Shown piece by piece: positions 7,971 through 17,724 of a DNA stretch of 64,000 bases. The stretch is taken from positions 62,001 to 126,000 of the forward strand of contig NZ_CANMKO010000004.1 of assembly GCF_947498515.1 (NCBI RefSeq), read 5' to 3'. A program made the translations under genes and the position numbers. Source of the DNA: an uncultured Pelagimonas sp. (GTDB taxonomy: Bacteria > Pseudomonadota > Alphaproteobacteria > Rhodobacterales > Rhodobacteraceae). Within the stretch, counting starts at the first letter, position 1; every line of letters begins with the position of its first letter. The notes below the pieces were generated by a model. That model was not told the origin of the DNA and did not search any database. It saw nothing but the letters and a program-made list of their open reading frames with translations.

Positions 7971-8390
7971 ATGCCTGTACGTGCAAAAATTATCCCCGAA
8001 TATAACTTGGTCTATATCCGGTATTCCGGCTTCGTCACACTTGCCGACGTTCAACGCAGTCAGCAAGAGACCTATAGCCACCCCTGCTACCGCGTTGGCA
8101 TGTGTGAAATCGACGATCTACGCGCGATTACTCATGTTGATATAAAATTCAGGGATATGCTGAACTACGTATCGGAACTCCTCAGCCATCATAAAGAAAT
8201 GGGAGAAACTCCGAAGGTGGCGTTGATCGAGAGTGGCCCACTTGTCTATGGATTGGCCCGGATGTTCACGTCACTTGTAGATGTTAAGGGGAATGAATTA
8301 GACGTCAAAATCGTCGATTCAGATCAAAGCGCTTGCGCGTTTCTCGGTCTTCCCGACCTGTCTTTGGCCAGCCTAGCAGCCCAGGCATAA
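7971..8390 (+). CDS. Hypothetical protein, possibly STAS/SpoIIAA-like
   Basis: A 139-residue soluble protein starting MPVRAKIIPEYNLVYIRYSGFVTLADV. An early beta strand-helix layout and an alternation of strands and helices (CEIDDLRAIT, then PKVALIESGPLVYGLARMF) resemble STAS/SpoIIAA-like small domains, but no catalytic or phosphorylation serine can be pinned down, so the assignment is weak. It follows the dehalogenase-like gene by 32 bases and is probably co-transcribed. The ATG at 7971 is chosen over an upstream start inside the preceding gene because of GAAGAG 5-10 bases ahead. Confidence 0.7.
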   Translation: MPVRAKIIPEYNLVYIRYSGFVTLADVQRSQQETYSHPCYRVGMCEIDDLRAITHVDIKFRDMLNYVSELLSHHKEMGETPKVALIESGPLVYGLARMFTSLVDVKGNELDVKIVDSDQSACAFLGLPDLSLASLAAQA

Positions 8391-8423
8391 CAGGTTATTG
8401 TGGCCGTAATTGTGGCCGTGGCC

Positions 8424-8441
8424 GCAGGCATGTCTGCCTGC
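8424..8441. terminator. Hairpin between convergent genes
   Basis: GCAGGCA, loop TGTC, TGCCTGC: a perfect 7-bp stem between two convergent genes. Neither side has a clear T-tract, so a terminator role is only likely by position. Confidence 0.45.
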
Positions 8442-8461
8442 AGCACATGATATATCTCAGC

Positions 8462-9205
8462 TTATGAGAGCTGTTCCATAACCTCATCAGAGGCCTCAAA
8501 GTTGGCGGTGACGCGCTGAACGTCATCATCATCCTCAAGCGCATCGATCAATCGCATCAACTTTTCCATTCCGTCCAAGTCCAGCTCGGTCGTGGTGGTC
8601 GGCTTCCAGATCAATTTGGTTGAATCGGATTCGCCCAACGCGGTTTCCAAAGCGGTCGAAACCTCGTTTAGATCGGTGTCCGCACAAATGATGACATGGC
8701 CATCCTCCGAACTTTCGACATCTTCGGCCCCCGCTTCGATGGCGGCCTCCATAATGGTGTCATTGTCACCTGCATCCGCCGGATAAACGATTTCACCAAC
8801 CCGATCGAACATGAACCCAACCGACCCGGTTTCGCCAAGGTTGCCGCCGTTTTTGGTAAAGGTCGAGCGCACGGTCGACGCGGTGCGGTTACGGTTGTCT
8901 GTCAATGTTTCGACGATAACCGCCACGCCATTGGGGCCATAGCCCTCATAGCGGATTTCTTCGTAATCATCACCTTCGCCTGCGACCGATTTCTTGATCG
9001 CGCGTTCGATGTTATCTTTGGGCATCGAATTTGACTTGGCTTCTTTTACGGCCAAACGCAAACGCGGGTTTTTCTCTGGATCAGGATCACCCATCTTGGC
9101 TGCGATGGTGATTTCCTTAGAGAACTTGGAAAACAATTTGGCCCGCAATTTGTCCTGACGACCTTTGCGGTGCTGAATATTTGCCCATTTGGAATGGCCG
9201 GCCAT
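8462..9205 (-). CDS. yebC: YebC/PmpR-family protein
   Basis: A 247-residue protein with the family N-terminus [18 protein letters not shown] and the conserved [30 protein letters not shown] block in the middle. YebC/PmpR proteins were described as transcription regulators; more recent work ties the family to helping ribosomes through difficult sequences such as proline runs. Length and domain order are normal. The start is unambiguous. It is divergent from a glutamine amidotransferase gene and in many alphaproteobacteria lies near the YmdB-type phosphodiesterase seen here at 12056. Confidence 0.95.
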   Translation of the reverse strand: MAGHSKWANIQHRKGRQDKLRAKLFSKFSKEITIAAKMGDPDPEKNPRLRLAVKEAKSNSMPKDNIERAIKKSVAGEGDDYEEIRYEGYGPNGVAVIVETLTDNRNRTASTVRSTFTKNGGNLGETGSVGFMFDRVGEIVYPADAGDNDTIMEAAIEAGAEDVESSEDGHVIICADTDLNEVSTALETALGESDSTKLIWKPTTTTELDLDGMEKLMRLIDALEDDDDVQRVTANFEASDEVMEQLS

Positions 9206-9352
9206 GGTGTCGCCTCGTATCTGATCGTCCTGTTTGGCGCATTCTATAGGCTATTGGGCACGGGTTTCCAAGGCGGCTTTGCCGATGGAAGACCCGAGAT
9301 TGGATTGGGCTTGGGCTTGGCAAGCCCGGCAGGCTGCGCTAGGCGATGCAAC

Positions 9353-10087
9353 ATGGCTAAATTTCTCTTATTGCAACTGCGCCCGGAACCCGAAGTCAGC
9401 GACAGCGAATATCGCGCCATGCTGGACAAATCCGGACTGGATGACGCGCGTGTTCATCGCATTTGCCTTGACCGGGAAGAGCTCCCCACGGGGTTGGATG
9501 TGCATGGTTATGCCGGCGTTATTGTCGGCGGCGGTCCGGGTTGTGTGTCGGATGCGCCCGAAGACAAAACGCCGGTTGAGGCGTGCATCGAAGCCGCATG
9601 TCTATCTTTGATGCCTGAAATCACCGCAGCGGATGTGCCGTTTATGGGCTGTTGCTATGGGATTGGCATTTTGGGCCATCACCTTGGGGCGGACGTGTCC
9701 AAGGCACGCTATGGTGAACCCGTTGGGCCGACGACATGTGAAGTTACCCCTGATGGCGCAAAAGACCCGCTTTTACAAAATGTACCCGCGGCTTTTGACG
9801 CTTTGGTTGGTCACAAAGAAGCCTTGCAAGAACTGCCCAAGGGCGCGGTGCATTTGCTGGCCTCAGGCCCCTGCCCGTTTCAGATGATCCGCTATGGTGC
9901 GAATGTCTACGCCACCCAATTTCATCCCGAAGCCGATGGGGCAGAATTCGAAACACGGATCAAGTTCTATCGTCACAAAGGTTATTTCGCCCCAGACGAC
10001 GCCGACCGGCTAATCGACATTTGTCATTCGGCGGACATTTCAGCGCCCGAAAAAATCTTGACAGCTTTTGTTGCGCGTTACGGTTAA
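9353..10087 (+). CDS. Class I glutamine amidotransferase-like protein
   Basis: A 244-residue stand-alone GATase1 domain related to the amidotransferase half of GMP synthase. The nucleophile is the cysteine pair in G99-C-C-Y-G (Cys101 aligns with the usual G-x-C-x-G), and the His/Glu partners are in QFHPEAD near residue 190. Similar free-standing proteins act on unknown substrates or as gamma-glutamyl hydrolases, so the role is open. The ATG at 9353 (MAKFLLLQLRPEP) is chosen over an earlier in-frame start that would run into the yebC promoter region. The 3' end faces an intergenic repeat. Confidence 0.85.
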   Translation: MAKFLLLQLRPEPEVSDSEYRAMLDKSGLDDARVHRICLDREELPTGLDVHGYAGVIVGGGPGCVSDAPEDKTPVEACIEAACLSLMPEITAADVPFMGCCYGIGILGHHLGADVSKARYGEPVGPTTCEVTPDGAKDPLLQNVPAAFDALVGHKEALQELPKGAVHLLASGPCPFQMIRYGANVYATQFHPEADGAEFETRIKFYRHKGYFAPDDADRLIDICHSADISAPEKILTAFVARYG

Positions 10088-10097
10088 GTGAAGGATT

Positions 10098-10165
10098 AAG
10101 GGGCCAGCCCCTCTGCGCCCAAGGGCGCATTCACCCCGGGAGATTTAGGGAAAGAAGAAGACCTG
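10098..10165. repeat. Intergenic two-hairpin repeat, copy A
   Basis: AGGGGC-CA-GCCCCT (10099-10112) is followed by TGCGCCC-AA-GGGCGCA (10114-10129) and then CACCCCGGGAGATTT...GGAAAGAAGAAGACCT. The same order of parts occurs at 30222-30284. It lies between two convergent genes and could end transcription from both sides. Confidence 0.75.
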
Positions 10166-10188
10166 ATCCTCGCGAGGCTATTGTGGTT

Positions 10189-11967
10189 TTAGAGCGGCCA
10201 GAACATCGGAATAAACAACGACGCAATCAAGCCGATGCAGATATTCAATGGCAAGCCCACTTTGACAAAATCGGTGAATTTGTAGCCACCAGGACCGTAG
10301 ACCAACGTGTTGGTTTGATAGCCAATTGGCGTGGCAAAGCTACAAGACGCAGCCACCATTACCGCAACCACCAAAGGGCGCGGGTCGACGCCGATTGCGC
10401 TGGCAAGGCTGATGGCGATGGGGGTCACCACAACCGCAACAGCGTTGTTGCTCACCGCTTCGGTTAAAACAGACGTTAGAAAATAGACCGCCCAGATCAA
10501 CAAAAACGGCGGCAGGCCCATCAAATGCGGGGCGATGGCCTCGACGATCATCTGGACGGCACCGGACGCCTGCAACGCCGCGCCAATCGCCAACATCGAA
10601 AAGATCAGCGCCAGCAAGCGCCCCTCGATAAAGGAAAACGCCTCCTCAGCGTCGATACAGCGTGCCAATAGAACGATGGCGACCGCAATAATCGTAAGTG
10701 GCAATATTTTAGCCACCCCCAACGCCGACAGAATGACGATCCCGGCCAAAGCCAGCAACGCGACGGGCGCATGGCCACGACGAAACGCTCTTGCCGAGGG
10801 GCGCGACACATCAACAAGCGCCATGTCTTCGGCCAGCCTTTGGATGTCTTCCGGGTTGCCTTCGAGCAAAAGCGTGTCACCAACGCGCACCACCAAATCA
10901 TCAAGCTGACGGCCTATGTTTTGGTTTCGCCGGTGCACCGCCAAAGGGTAAACGCCATAGCGCCGCCGAAGACGCAGGGCCCCAAGGCTGCGCCCAATCA
11001 TCTTGCAACCGGGGGAAATCAGCACCTCAACCGTGGTGGTTTCCTTGGCCGACACCTGATCGACCCGTTTAAGGGATTTGTTGCGTTGTAGCGACAACAG
11101 CTCGGTCATTTGGGTGCGCAAAACCACGCGATCACCGACCTGCAATTCGACGCCTTCGAGGTTGCGCCGCAAGGATGCATCGCCGCGGATCACGTCGATA
11201 AGGCGCACACCATCGCGTTTGAACAGCTGGACCCCAAGCACCTCGCGGCCGATCAGATCGGAATCTGGTGGGACGATGGCTTCGGTAAAGAATTTCATGC
11301 GCGATCTGTCTGAAAGCATACCGGCCATTGACGTACGGTCCGGTAGTAAAAACCGACCGATGACCGCAAGGTAAACCATCCCAAACGCGATTAAAATGAC
11401 CGCCAATGGCGTGACTTCGAAAATCGTAAACGGTTCCATCCCTTGGGTCCGCGCCACCCCATCAACCAACAGGTTGGTCGAGGTTCCGATAAGGGTCAAC
11501 GTCCCCCCCAAGATTGCCGCATAGCTTAGCGGTATCAACAGCTTGGACGGGGCCAACCCCAGCGCTTTGGCCAATTGGACAAAGACCGGCAGCATCACAA
11601 CCACAACTGGCGTGTTGTTCATAAAGGCGGATGCCACCACCACAACGGCCAAAATTGCCGCCATTGCGGTGCGCGGATGGATAAGCACCTGGGCCTGAGC
11701 GTAGTTGGTAAAGGCGTCTAACGCCCCGGTGCGCACCAAGGCCCCCATGACGATAAACATGCCCGCAATGGTCCAAGGTGCGGGGTTCGACAACACCGCC
11801 AAGGCATCGTCATAGGGAAGAACGCCGGTGATCAATAGAACCGCAACGCCACCAAGTGCGGTAACTTCTGTCGGGTAAATGTCGCGCAAAAACAACGCAA
11901 ACATCACGATGACCACAGCAATGGCAACGCCTGCCTGCCCCGTCTGGCTCAGTTCAATAAAATGCAT
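10189..11967 (-). CDS. SLC13-family permease with two TrkA-C domains
   Basis: A 592-residue inner membrane protein. Two membrane halves (about residues 1-200 and 400-592) flank a cytoplasmic part with two RCK-C/TrkA-C regulatory domains (about 215-300 and 305-385; GREVLGVQLFKRDGVRLIDVIRG, then GRSLGALRLRRRYGVYPLAVHR). This is the CitT/DASS-related layout, often annotated as sodium/sulfate or dicarboxylate symporter; such proteins with TrkA-C inserts have been linked to sulfate or other anion uptake. The TNTLVYGPGGYKFTDFVKVG block near the C-terminus is typical. The substrate is not certain. It has its own start at 11967, with no operon partner. Confidence 0.88.
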   Translation of the reverse strand: MHFIELSQTGQAGVAIAVVIVMFALFLRDIYPTEVTALGGVAVLLITGVLPYDDALAVLSNPAPWTIAGMFIVMGALVRTGALDAFTNYAQAQVLIHPRTAMAAILAVVVVASAFMNNTPVVVVMLPVFVQLAKALGLAPSKLLIPLSYAAILGGTLTLIGTSTNLLVDGVARTQGMEPFTIFEVTPLAVILIAFGMVYLAVIGRFLLPDRTSMAGMLSDRSRMKFFTEAIVPPDSDLIGREVLGVQLFKRDGVRLIDVIRGDASLRRNLEGVELQVGDRVVLRTQMTELLSLQRNKSLKRVDQVSAKETTTVEVLISPGCKMIGRSLGALRLRRRYGVYPLAVHRRNQNIGRQLDDLVVRVGDTLLLEGNPEDIQRLAEDMALVDVSRPSARAFRRGHAPVALLALAGIVILSALGVAKILPLTIIAVAIVLLARCIDAEEAFSFIEGRLLALIFSMLAIGAALQASGAVQMIVEAIAPHLMGLPPFLLIWAVYFLTSVLTEAVSNNAVAVVVTPIAISLASAIGVDPRPLVVAVMVAASCSFATPIGYQTNTLVYGPGGYKFTDFVKVGLPLNICIGLIASLFIPMFWPL

Positions 11968-12055
11968 GCTCTGCTCTGTTATCCCTCAACCGATGGTCAT
12001 TGTGGCCGACCGGCGCGATGGTAACAAGGCCAAGTTTAAGGGCAATTCCCCGCAG

Positions 12056-12868
12056 TCAGAGCCCGGAGGCTTGCAAACGGCCACCATGGCGGATCGGTGT
12101 GATAGACGTCGCTTTGCCGGTTCGGTCATCGGTTTCGACAACAACCCCCGATAGCGTTGCCTCGCCCGTCGCCGGGGTAAAGCGCCCCTTGACCATGCCG
12201 GTCACAAAACGGCGCATCGGTTCGGCTTTTTCCATGCCGATCACCGAATTATAGTCGCCGCACATGCCCGCATCGCTCATGTATCCGGTGCCGCCCGGCA
12301 AAATTTGCGCATCGCCCGTGGGCACATGGGTATGGGTGCCAACCACAAGGCTGGCCTTGCCGTCGCAAAAATGCCCCATGCCCATTTTCTCGGACGTGGC
12401 TTCGCAGTGGATATCGACCAAAATCGCTTGGGCCTGACCACCCAAAGGGTGGCGACGGAACACATCATCCATGGCTGAAAACGGATCATCATAGGCGCGT
12501 TTCATGAACACCTGCCCCAACACCTGAGACACCAAAACCTTGCGGCCTCGACGGTCATTGAACAATCCAACACCGCGCCCCGGCGCAGTTTTGGCAAAGT
12601 TAATCGGGCGGAGCACGCGCGGCTCACTTTCGATAAAGCTGAGCATGTCTTTTTGGTCAAACGCATGGTCACCCAAGGTGACCACATCGGCCCCCGCGCC
12701 CAAGATCAGCTTGGCATGTTCCCCCGAGAGACCCATGCCATTCGACGCGTTCTCGCCGTTGACCACAACAAAATCCAGCCGCCAGTCATCGCGCAGCTTG
12801 GGGAGGTTTTCGGTGATGGCGGCGCGCCCGGCACGGCCCATCACATCGCCTAGAAACAGAATTCGCAT
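12056..12868 (-). CDS. YmdB-type metallophosphoesterase (TIGR00282 family)
   Basis: A 270-residue calcineurin-like phosphodiesterase. It has the family start MRILFLGDVMGRAGR and metal ligands Asp8, Glu39-Asn40 (NGENASNGMG), GDHAFD, and GTHTHVPTGDAQ with the paired histidines. Bacillus YmdB in this family cleaves cyclic nucleotides (2',3'-cNMP, cAMP) and affects biofilm and motility. The ATG at 12868 is used because the family begins MRILFLGD; upstream codons would add an atypical leader. It sits in the same order as in many alphaproteobacteria near yebC. It is cytoplasmic. Confidence 0.9.
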   Translation of the reverse strand: MRILFLGDVMGRAGRAAITENLPKLRDDWRLDFVVVNGENASNGMGLSGEHAKLILGAGADVVTLGDHAFDQKDMLSFIESEPRVLRPINFAKTAPGRGVGLFNDRRGRKVLVSQVLGQVFMKRAYDDPFSAMDDVFRRHPLGGQAQAILVDIHCEATSEKMGMGHFCDGKASLVVGTHTHVPTGDAQILPGGTGYMSDAGMCGDYNSVIGMEKAEPMRRFVTGMVKGRFTPATGEATLSGVVVETDDRTGKATSITPIRHGGRLQASGL

Positions 12869-12954
12869 AACGCCATGCCCTAGCGCCAATTGTATAGAAA
12901 GCAAAGAGGACAAGGCAAAATAGCCGCAATGAGGTTGTGGTTATTTACCCAAGC

Positions 12955-13754
12955 CTATTTACAGGCCATCGCCTGTTTGATCGCCGCCGCGCTATAGGCC
13001 CCCAATCGCCGAGAGGAGAGTTTGGACCCGTCAAATCGAACGGCTCGAACCTCGCGCCAATTTCCCGACGCCACGATCATCTCAGGGCCGTTGCCACAGT
13101 CGCGCAGACCGCCTTCGATGTAATCCCAGCCGATCTGATGGTTGCTAAACCCCGAGGCCGCGGCCACTTCGCTCAGCTGGCCATTCTCATATCGCCAGAC
13201 ACGTAGGGTTTTGGCCAGATGCGGGCGATCAATATAGGCAACTTCGATCCTGCCATCCCCGTCCAAATCGCCGGCCCCAATCGGGGCCAGCCAGCGGTTG
13301 CGTTGGCCAATATGCGGCGTCGCGGCCAGTTTTACGCCGGAACTAGAATACAACGCCAGTTGCGCCCCAAGCCGGACGTCGGTTTCGACCACCATAACCG
13401 CCTCTTTGGGGCCGCTTGACGTCTTGAGCGTTATGATGCGCGGCGCGATGTCTTCAAAAACATGGTCCACCGGCAACCGAACAATGACCTTATTCGTTCG
13501 AACAACAAGCTTGTTCACCAACAACTTCGACGCCTCTTTGCCAGGTTTACCGGGCGATTGGATCACCAAAGCGCTGTATTCAATATCATCGCCAAGCACA
13601 CCATGCGCGTATCGCGCCGTTGGCTTTTCGTAATAGGCGCGCGATATCGTGTCTGCCGCGGCAGCCCCCGCCATCCACAGGCTCGACATCAGCATCCCGC
13701 CGCGCACAAGGCGGCGCAAAGGGCGCAACAGGAGACGCGGCGCCCTTTTCAACA

Positions 13755-13755
<1 letters not shown>
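12955..13755 (-). CDS. Exported FG-GAP/VCBS-type protein
   Basis: A 266-residue protein with a basic N-terminus (MLKRAPRLLLRPLRRLVRGG), a hydrophobic stretch and a cleavage-like AGAAAADT at about 30-36, so it is probably exported. Residues about 160-185 have an FG-GAP calcium-binding loop (GAGDLDGDGRIEVAYID) and a second weaker copy follows (GGLRDCGNGPEMIVASG), as in beta-propeller proteins. Function is unknown. Its ATG overlaps the stop of the ferredoxin gene by one base (TGATG), so the two are coupled. Confidence 0.8.
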
Positions 13756-14214
<459 letters not shown>

Positions 14215-14583
14215 ATGAGACATCCGCCCCCCTGGCCCCTGCCCCCCTCGGCCCTGCAAGCCTGCCGTTTGGTTGAACCGCCAAATGGCGCGCGCATCAC
14301 TGTGGCCGGTCTGGTGATCCTGCGCCAACGCCCCGGCACCGCCAATGGGGTGATCTTTCTCACGCTTGAGGATGAGACGGGAATCGTCAACGTCATCGTC
14401 TGGCGCAAAATGTACGAGGCCTTCCGCCGTGCGGTCATCGCCGGGCGCATGCTGCGCGTCACCGGCCGTATTCAGCGTGACAATGGCGTCACCCATGTCA
14501 TTGCGGACACAATCGAAGATATTTCTGACATGTTGGATATGCTTTTGGACCCAAAGCTTGGCGAGATCGGCAAAACCGGCTAA
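14215..14583 (+). CDS. Stand-alone OB-fold protein matching the C-terminal domain of DnaE2/ImuC
   Basis: A 122-residue protein. Residues about 24-110 match the C-terminal OB domain of the error-prone polymerase DnaE2 (ImuC): ARITVAGLVILRQRPGTA, VIFLTLEDETG, NVIVWRKMYEAFRRAV and HVIADTIEDIS. The rest of the 1000-residue polymerase is absent and the upstream gene runs the other way, so this is either a domain on its own or a heavily reduced remnant. An intact reading frame and a LexA box just before the ATG favour a functional, damage-inducible gene. It may bind single-stranded DNA or a partner of the ImuA-ImuB-DnaE2 mutasome (inference). A lipoprotein gene follows after 44 bases and may be co-transcribed. 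Confidence 0.8.
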   Translation: MRHPPPWPLPPSALQACRLVEPPNGARITVAGLVILRQRPGTANGVIFLTLEDETGIVNVIVWRKMYEAFRRAVIAGRMLRVTGRIQRDNGVTHVIADTIEDISDMLDMLLDPKLGEIGKTG

Positions 14584-14627
14584 CGTCACTGCCAAACTAA
14601 GGCACGACAAGAGGCCCGAGCAGATTG

Positions 14628-15140
14628 ATGAAATGGACCGCACCGCTTTCCGCGTTGGCGCTACTTGCTGCATGCACTGCATCGCAGCCCGTCACCCGTG
14701 CCGCCACTCCCATTGGCCCGCCGCCTATGGCCGAACCCGATCGCGATGGCCGTTGTTGGGCCCGTGAAATCACCCCTGCTGTCTATGAACAGGTCATGGG
14801 TGAGGTTCAGGTCGTCCAGGCGGAAATCGCCGAAGATGGCACCGTGATCCGCCCGCCAATCTATCGCAAGGCACCGGTTCCACGGGTTGTGACCCCGCGT
14901 GGTGAGATGCGGTTTGAGGCCCCCTGCGGCTATCAAATGACCCCGGATTTTGTTGCCTCAACCCAACGCGCCCTTGCCGCACGCGGGTATTTCCACGGTA
15001 ATGTCACCGGGCAACTCGACGCCCCGACCACCGCCGCCATTCGCAAATTCCAAAACGAACGTGGTCTGGACAGCGGCCAGATGTCACTTGAAACCGCCCG
15101 CAGCCTCGGCCTTGTCGCCGTGGATCGCAGCAGTTTGTAA
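14628..15140 (+). CDS. Peptidoglycan-binding-domain lipoprotein
   Basis: A 170-residue lipoprotein: signal peptide MKWTAPLSALALLAACTAS with lipobox LLAAC (Cys16), a middle segment with Cys pairs (GRCW, APCGY), and a C-terminal peptidoglycan-binding-1 domain at about 105-165 (ALAARGYFHGNVTGQLDAPTTAAIRKFQ). It is probably anchored in the outer membrane and touches the cell wall. It follows the OB-fold gene by 44 bases on the same strand, so it could be read from the SOS promoter too; a second internal promoter was not identified. It ends in a clear terminator. Confidence 0.88.
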   Translation: MKWTAPLSALALLAACTASQPVTRAATPIGPPPMAEPDRDGRCWAREITPAVYEQVMGEVQVVQAEIAEDGTVIRPPIYRKAPVPRVVTPRGEMRFEAPCGYQMTPDFVASTQRALAARGYFHGNVTGQLDAPTTAAIRKFQNERGLDSGQMSLETARSLGLVAVDRSSL

Positions 15141-15164
15141 CCAAGCTGCCACTGTTCCAACAAA

Positions 15165-15194
15165 CAAAAAAGGCACCCAAAAGGGTGCCTTTTT
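15165..15194. terminator. Bidirectional rho-independent terminator
   Basis: AGGCACCC (15171-15178), loop AAAA, GGGTGCCT (15183-15190) flanked by A-run on the left and T-run on the right. It serves both the plus-strand lipoprotein gene and the minus-strand degP gene. Confidence 0.95.
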
Positions 15195-15213
15195 CTACGT
15201 TTGTAAGGGATGA

Positions 15214-16683
15214 TTATTCGTCTAGGCCTAGCGCCACAAAACGGGGGTCTCCACCGCGACGCACCAAAAGCAGGATCGACTTGCGACCGCCCTCTTTGGC
15301 TTCATCAATCCGCTTTTCGAGATCGTCCAATGTTGCCACTGGGCTTTGCCCGGCTTCGGTGATCAAATCCCCGGCGCGCAGGCCTTTTTCAAACGCGGGC
15401 GAGGCTTCATCAACCGCAACAACGGCCAATCCACCGGCGTCTTTGCCAAGACCAAGCTCACCCCGGATCTCATCGGTTAGCGGGCTGAGGGTCAGGCCCA
15501 TCAGTTCCATTTTTGATGGCTCTTCTGGCGTGTCCTCTTGCGCGGGTGGGGCTTTGCCCTCGGCTTCTTCGCGACGGCCCAAGGTCACCTTGAGTGTCTG
15601 CGTTTCACCACCACGGTTTACAACCACCCGGACCGTTTGACCAACGGGGGCATTGGCAACAACGCGGACCAACTGACGGGTGTCTTCAACCGCAACGCCA
15701 TCGAAATTGACGATCACGTCACCGGCCAGAATGCCACCCTCTTTGGCAGGACCATCCGGCACATCAGACACAAGCGCGCCTTTGGCATCTTCAAGACCCA
15801 GAGCTTCGGCCACATCATCGGTCACGTCCTGAATGCGCACACCCAGCCAACCACGGCGGGTTTCGCCGAACTCTTTGAGCTGATCGACAACCTTGGTCAC
15901 CACGTTGGACGCCATGGAAAAGCCGATCCCGATCGAGCCACCATTGGGCGAAAGGATCGCAGTGTTCACACCGATCACGTCACCGTCCATATTGAACAGC
16001 GGACCACCCGAGTTGCCCCGGTTAATCGCCGCGTCTGTTTGAATGTAGTCGTCATAGGTGCCGCTTAGGGCGCGGTTGCGGGCGGAAATGATCCCGGCAG
16101 AGACCGAGAACCCTTGGCCAAGCGGATTGCCCATCGCCATGACCCAATCGCCAACGCGGCCGGTGTCACTATCGCCAAAGCTGACGAATTTCAGCGGTTC
16201 TTCGGCTTCGACTTTGAGAAGCGCAATATCGGTATTTGGATCGGTTCCGATCAGTTTCGCAGGCAATTCAAAGCCTTCGAAGAACTCAATCAGAATCTCA
16301 TCGGCCCCTTCGATCACGTGGTTGTTGGTGACAACATAGCCGTCTTCGGAAATCACAAATCCCGAACCAAGGGCCGAGCTACGACGTGGGCGGTCGCCAT
16401 CTTCGCCGCCACGGTCCTGAAACTCGCGGAAGAAATCTTCGAATGGCGATCCTTCGGGTACGATACCCTGCGGGCCGGCACGCCCTTCGACGACGGTAGA
16501 AGTGGTGATATTCACGACCGATGGGCTGATGCGTTCAGCCAGATCAGCAAAGCTTTCGGGCGCGCCACGCGCATGCGCCATCAAAGATTGCGACAAGATC
16601 AGAACCATCGACAGCGTCGTCAGCCAGAACAGCCTGAGCGGCGTCACATCGTCCTTGGTCAAAGCGAGGGATTGGGGTTTCAA
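15214..16683 (-). CDS. degP: Periplasmic serine protease, Do/DegP family
   Basis: A 489-residue (from TTG 16683) HtrA-type protease that degrades or refolds damaged envelope proteins. A signal segment (LFWLTTLSMVLILSQSLMAHARG) is followed by a trypsin-like domain with His122 (TNNHVIEG), Asp152 (NTDIALLK) and Ser225 (RGNSGGPL), then two PDZ domains at about 270-365 and 390-485. The start is unclear: AAGGAG lies 7 bases before TTG 16683, but GTG 16692 is also in frame. It belongs with hflK-hflC-DUF2065 upstream, the common membrane quality-control group, but an LRR gene intervenes. The downstream terminator is shared. Confidence 0.93.
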   Translation of the reverse strand: MKPQSLALTKDDVTPLRLFWLTTLSMVLILSQSLMAHARGAPESFADLAERISPSVVNITTSTVVEGRAGPQGIVPEGSPFEDFFREFQDRGGEDGDRPRRSSALGSGFVISEDGYVVTNNHVIEGADEILIEFFEGFELPAKLIGTDPNTDIALLKVEAEEPLKFVSFGDSDTGRVGDWVMAMGNPLGQGFSVSAGIISARNRALSGTYDDYIQTDAAINRGNSGGPLFNMDGDVIGVNTAILSPNGGSIGIGFSMASNVVTKVVDQLKEFGETRRGWLGVRIQDVTDDVAEALGLEDAKGALVSDVPDGPAKEGGILAGDVIVNFDGVAVEDTRQLVRVVANAPVGQTVRVVVNRGGETQTLKVTLGRREEAEGKAPPAQEDTPEEPSKMELMGLTLSPLTDEIRGELGLGKDAGGLAVVAVDEASPAFEKGLRAGDLITEAGQSPVATLDDLEKRIDEAKEGGRKSILLLVRRGGDPRFVALGLDE

Positions 16684-16859
16684 ACTTGGCACTCCTTGTC
16701 ATTGTCAGGTGTGGGCCCGCATTGGTGCGCGCCGCGTCCTGCCTCCTGCTAGTGTGACAAAGATAGGTGCGCCTGCGCAACACCAAAGGCGGGAAAACCT
16801 GACTTCAAGCAATTGTGAAGGGAGAGTGAGCGAAATATCGCATGACGCAGGTCGTCCAA

Positions 16860-17699
16860 TCAGGAGAATTGCACATGGTCATAACGTTCTTGCAGGGCTG
16901 TTTTCTGATCCTGAGAGAGCGTTATTCCATCCAGCCATATCCGCTTTACCCCCTTCAGCTTGGCAATCCGTGGCAAGACATCTTCCGCCGTCAACGAGCC
17001 TTCATCTTCGAATTGCCCAACGGACAAATCGGTCAAATTCGGCAAATCTTGCAAAAGCGCAAGGTCCTCGGCCTTTACTCCAGTTGCCCAAATATCAAGG
17101 GTTTCAAGTTGTTCCATGCGGCACAGGTCGGTCAACCCCTCTCGCCCGATCTGGGTGGTTTGCACATAAAGGTGACGGATGCTCGAACTTTTGGACAGCG
17201 CCGCCGCATGTTCGTCAGTGAACATCGCCCCTTCGAGATGTAGGGTTTTGAGCAACGGCAAGGTCGACAAAGCCGTCATTGCCTTGGTGCTGCAATACGA
17301 ATGCTCCAAACTAAGTTCGGCCAAACCTTTCCCTTTCGCGACTGCAAAGATGTCCTTTGCTCTGGCCCCAAAGCCGATCTTAACCGAGGCAAGCCTCGTC
17401 GGGATGTCGAGCCCGTCCAAACGTCCATGCTGATGGATGTTTTTGACTTCAAGCTGCGAAAGGCTGGGAGTGTTCACAAGCTGGCGCATCGCTTGACGTG
17501 TCACCGGGCCGTTAAGCACCATCGTTTCAATTCCAGGCCAGCTTACCAGTTCTAAGGCCAAATCCCGATGCAATAGTGCGAAATCTTCCAAGTACAGCGA
17601 CTCGAGGGGGTGATCAGGTCGAATGGAGCGGAGATTGGATAGGCTGACATCACCACCGAAACGAAACTCACCATCGCGCCCCGAAACCTCTTGATGCAT
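16860..17699 (-). CDS. Leucine-rich-repeat protein
   Basis: A 279-residue protein made of irregular leucine-rich repeats of about 22-26 residues from about residue 20 to 255 (SLSNLRSI, SLSQLEVKNI, GLAELSLEH, LLKTLHLEGAMFTDE, SIRHLYVQTTQI, QLETLDIWATGVKAEDL, NLTDLSVGQF). No signal peptide or membrane segment is seen, so it is probably cytoplasmic and protein-binding. It sits between DUF2065 and degP, interrupting a conserved group. The start is ATG 17699; TTG 17705 in frame is less likely. Function unknown. Confidence 0.8.
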   Translation of the reverse strand: MHQEVSGRDGEFRFGGDVSLSNLRSIRPDHPLESLYLEDFALLHRDLALELVSWPGIETMVLNGPVTRQAMRQLVNTPSLSQLEVKNIHQHGRLDGLDIPTRLASVKIGFGARAKDIFAVAKGKGLAELSLEHSYCSTKAMTALSTLPLLKTLHLEGAMFTDEHAAALSKSSSIRHLYVQTTQIGREGLTDLCRMEQLETLDIWATGVKAEDLALLQDLPNLTDLSVGQFEDEGSLTAEDVLPRIAKLKGVKRIWLDGITLSQDQKTALQERYDHVQFS

Positions 17700-17724
17700 T
17701 TTCAAAACTCACTCGGAAAAATAC

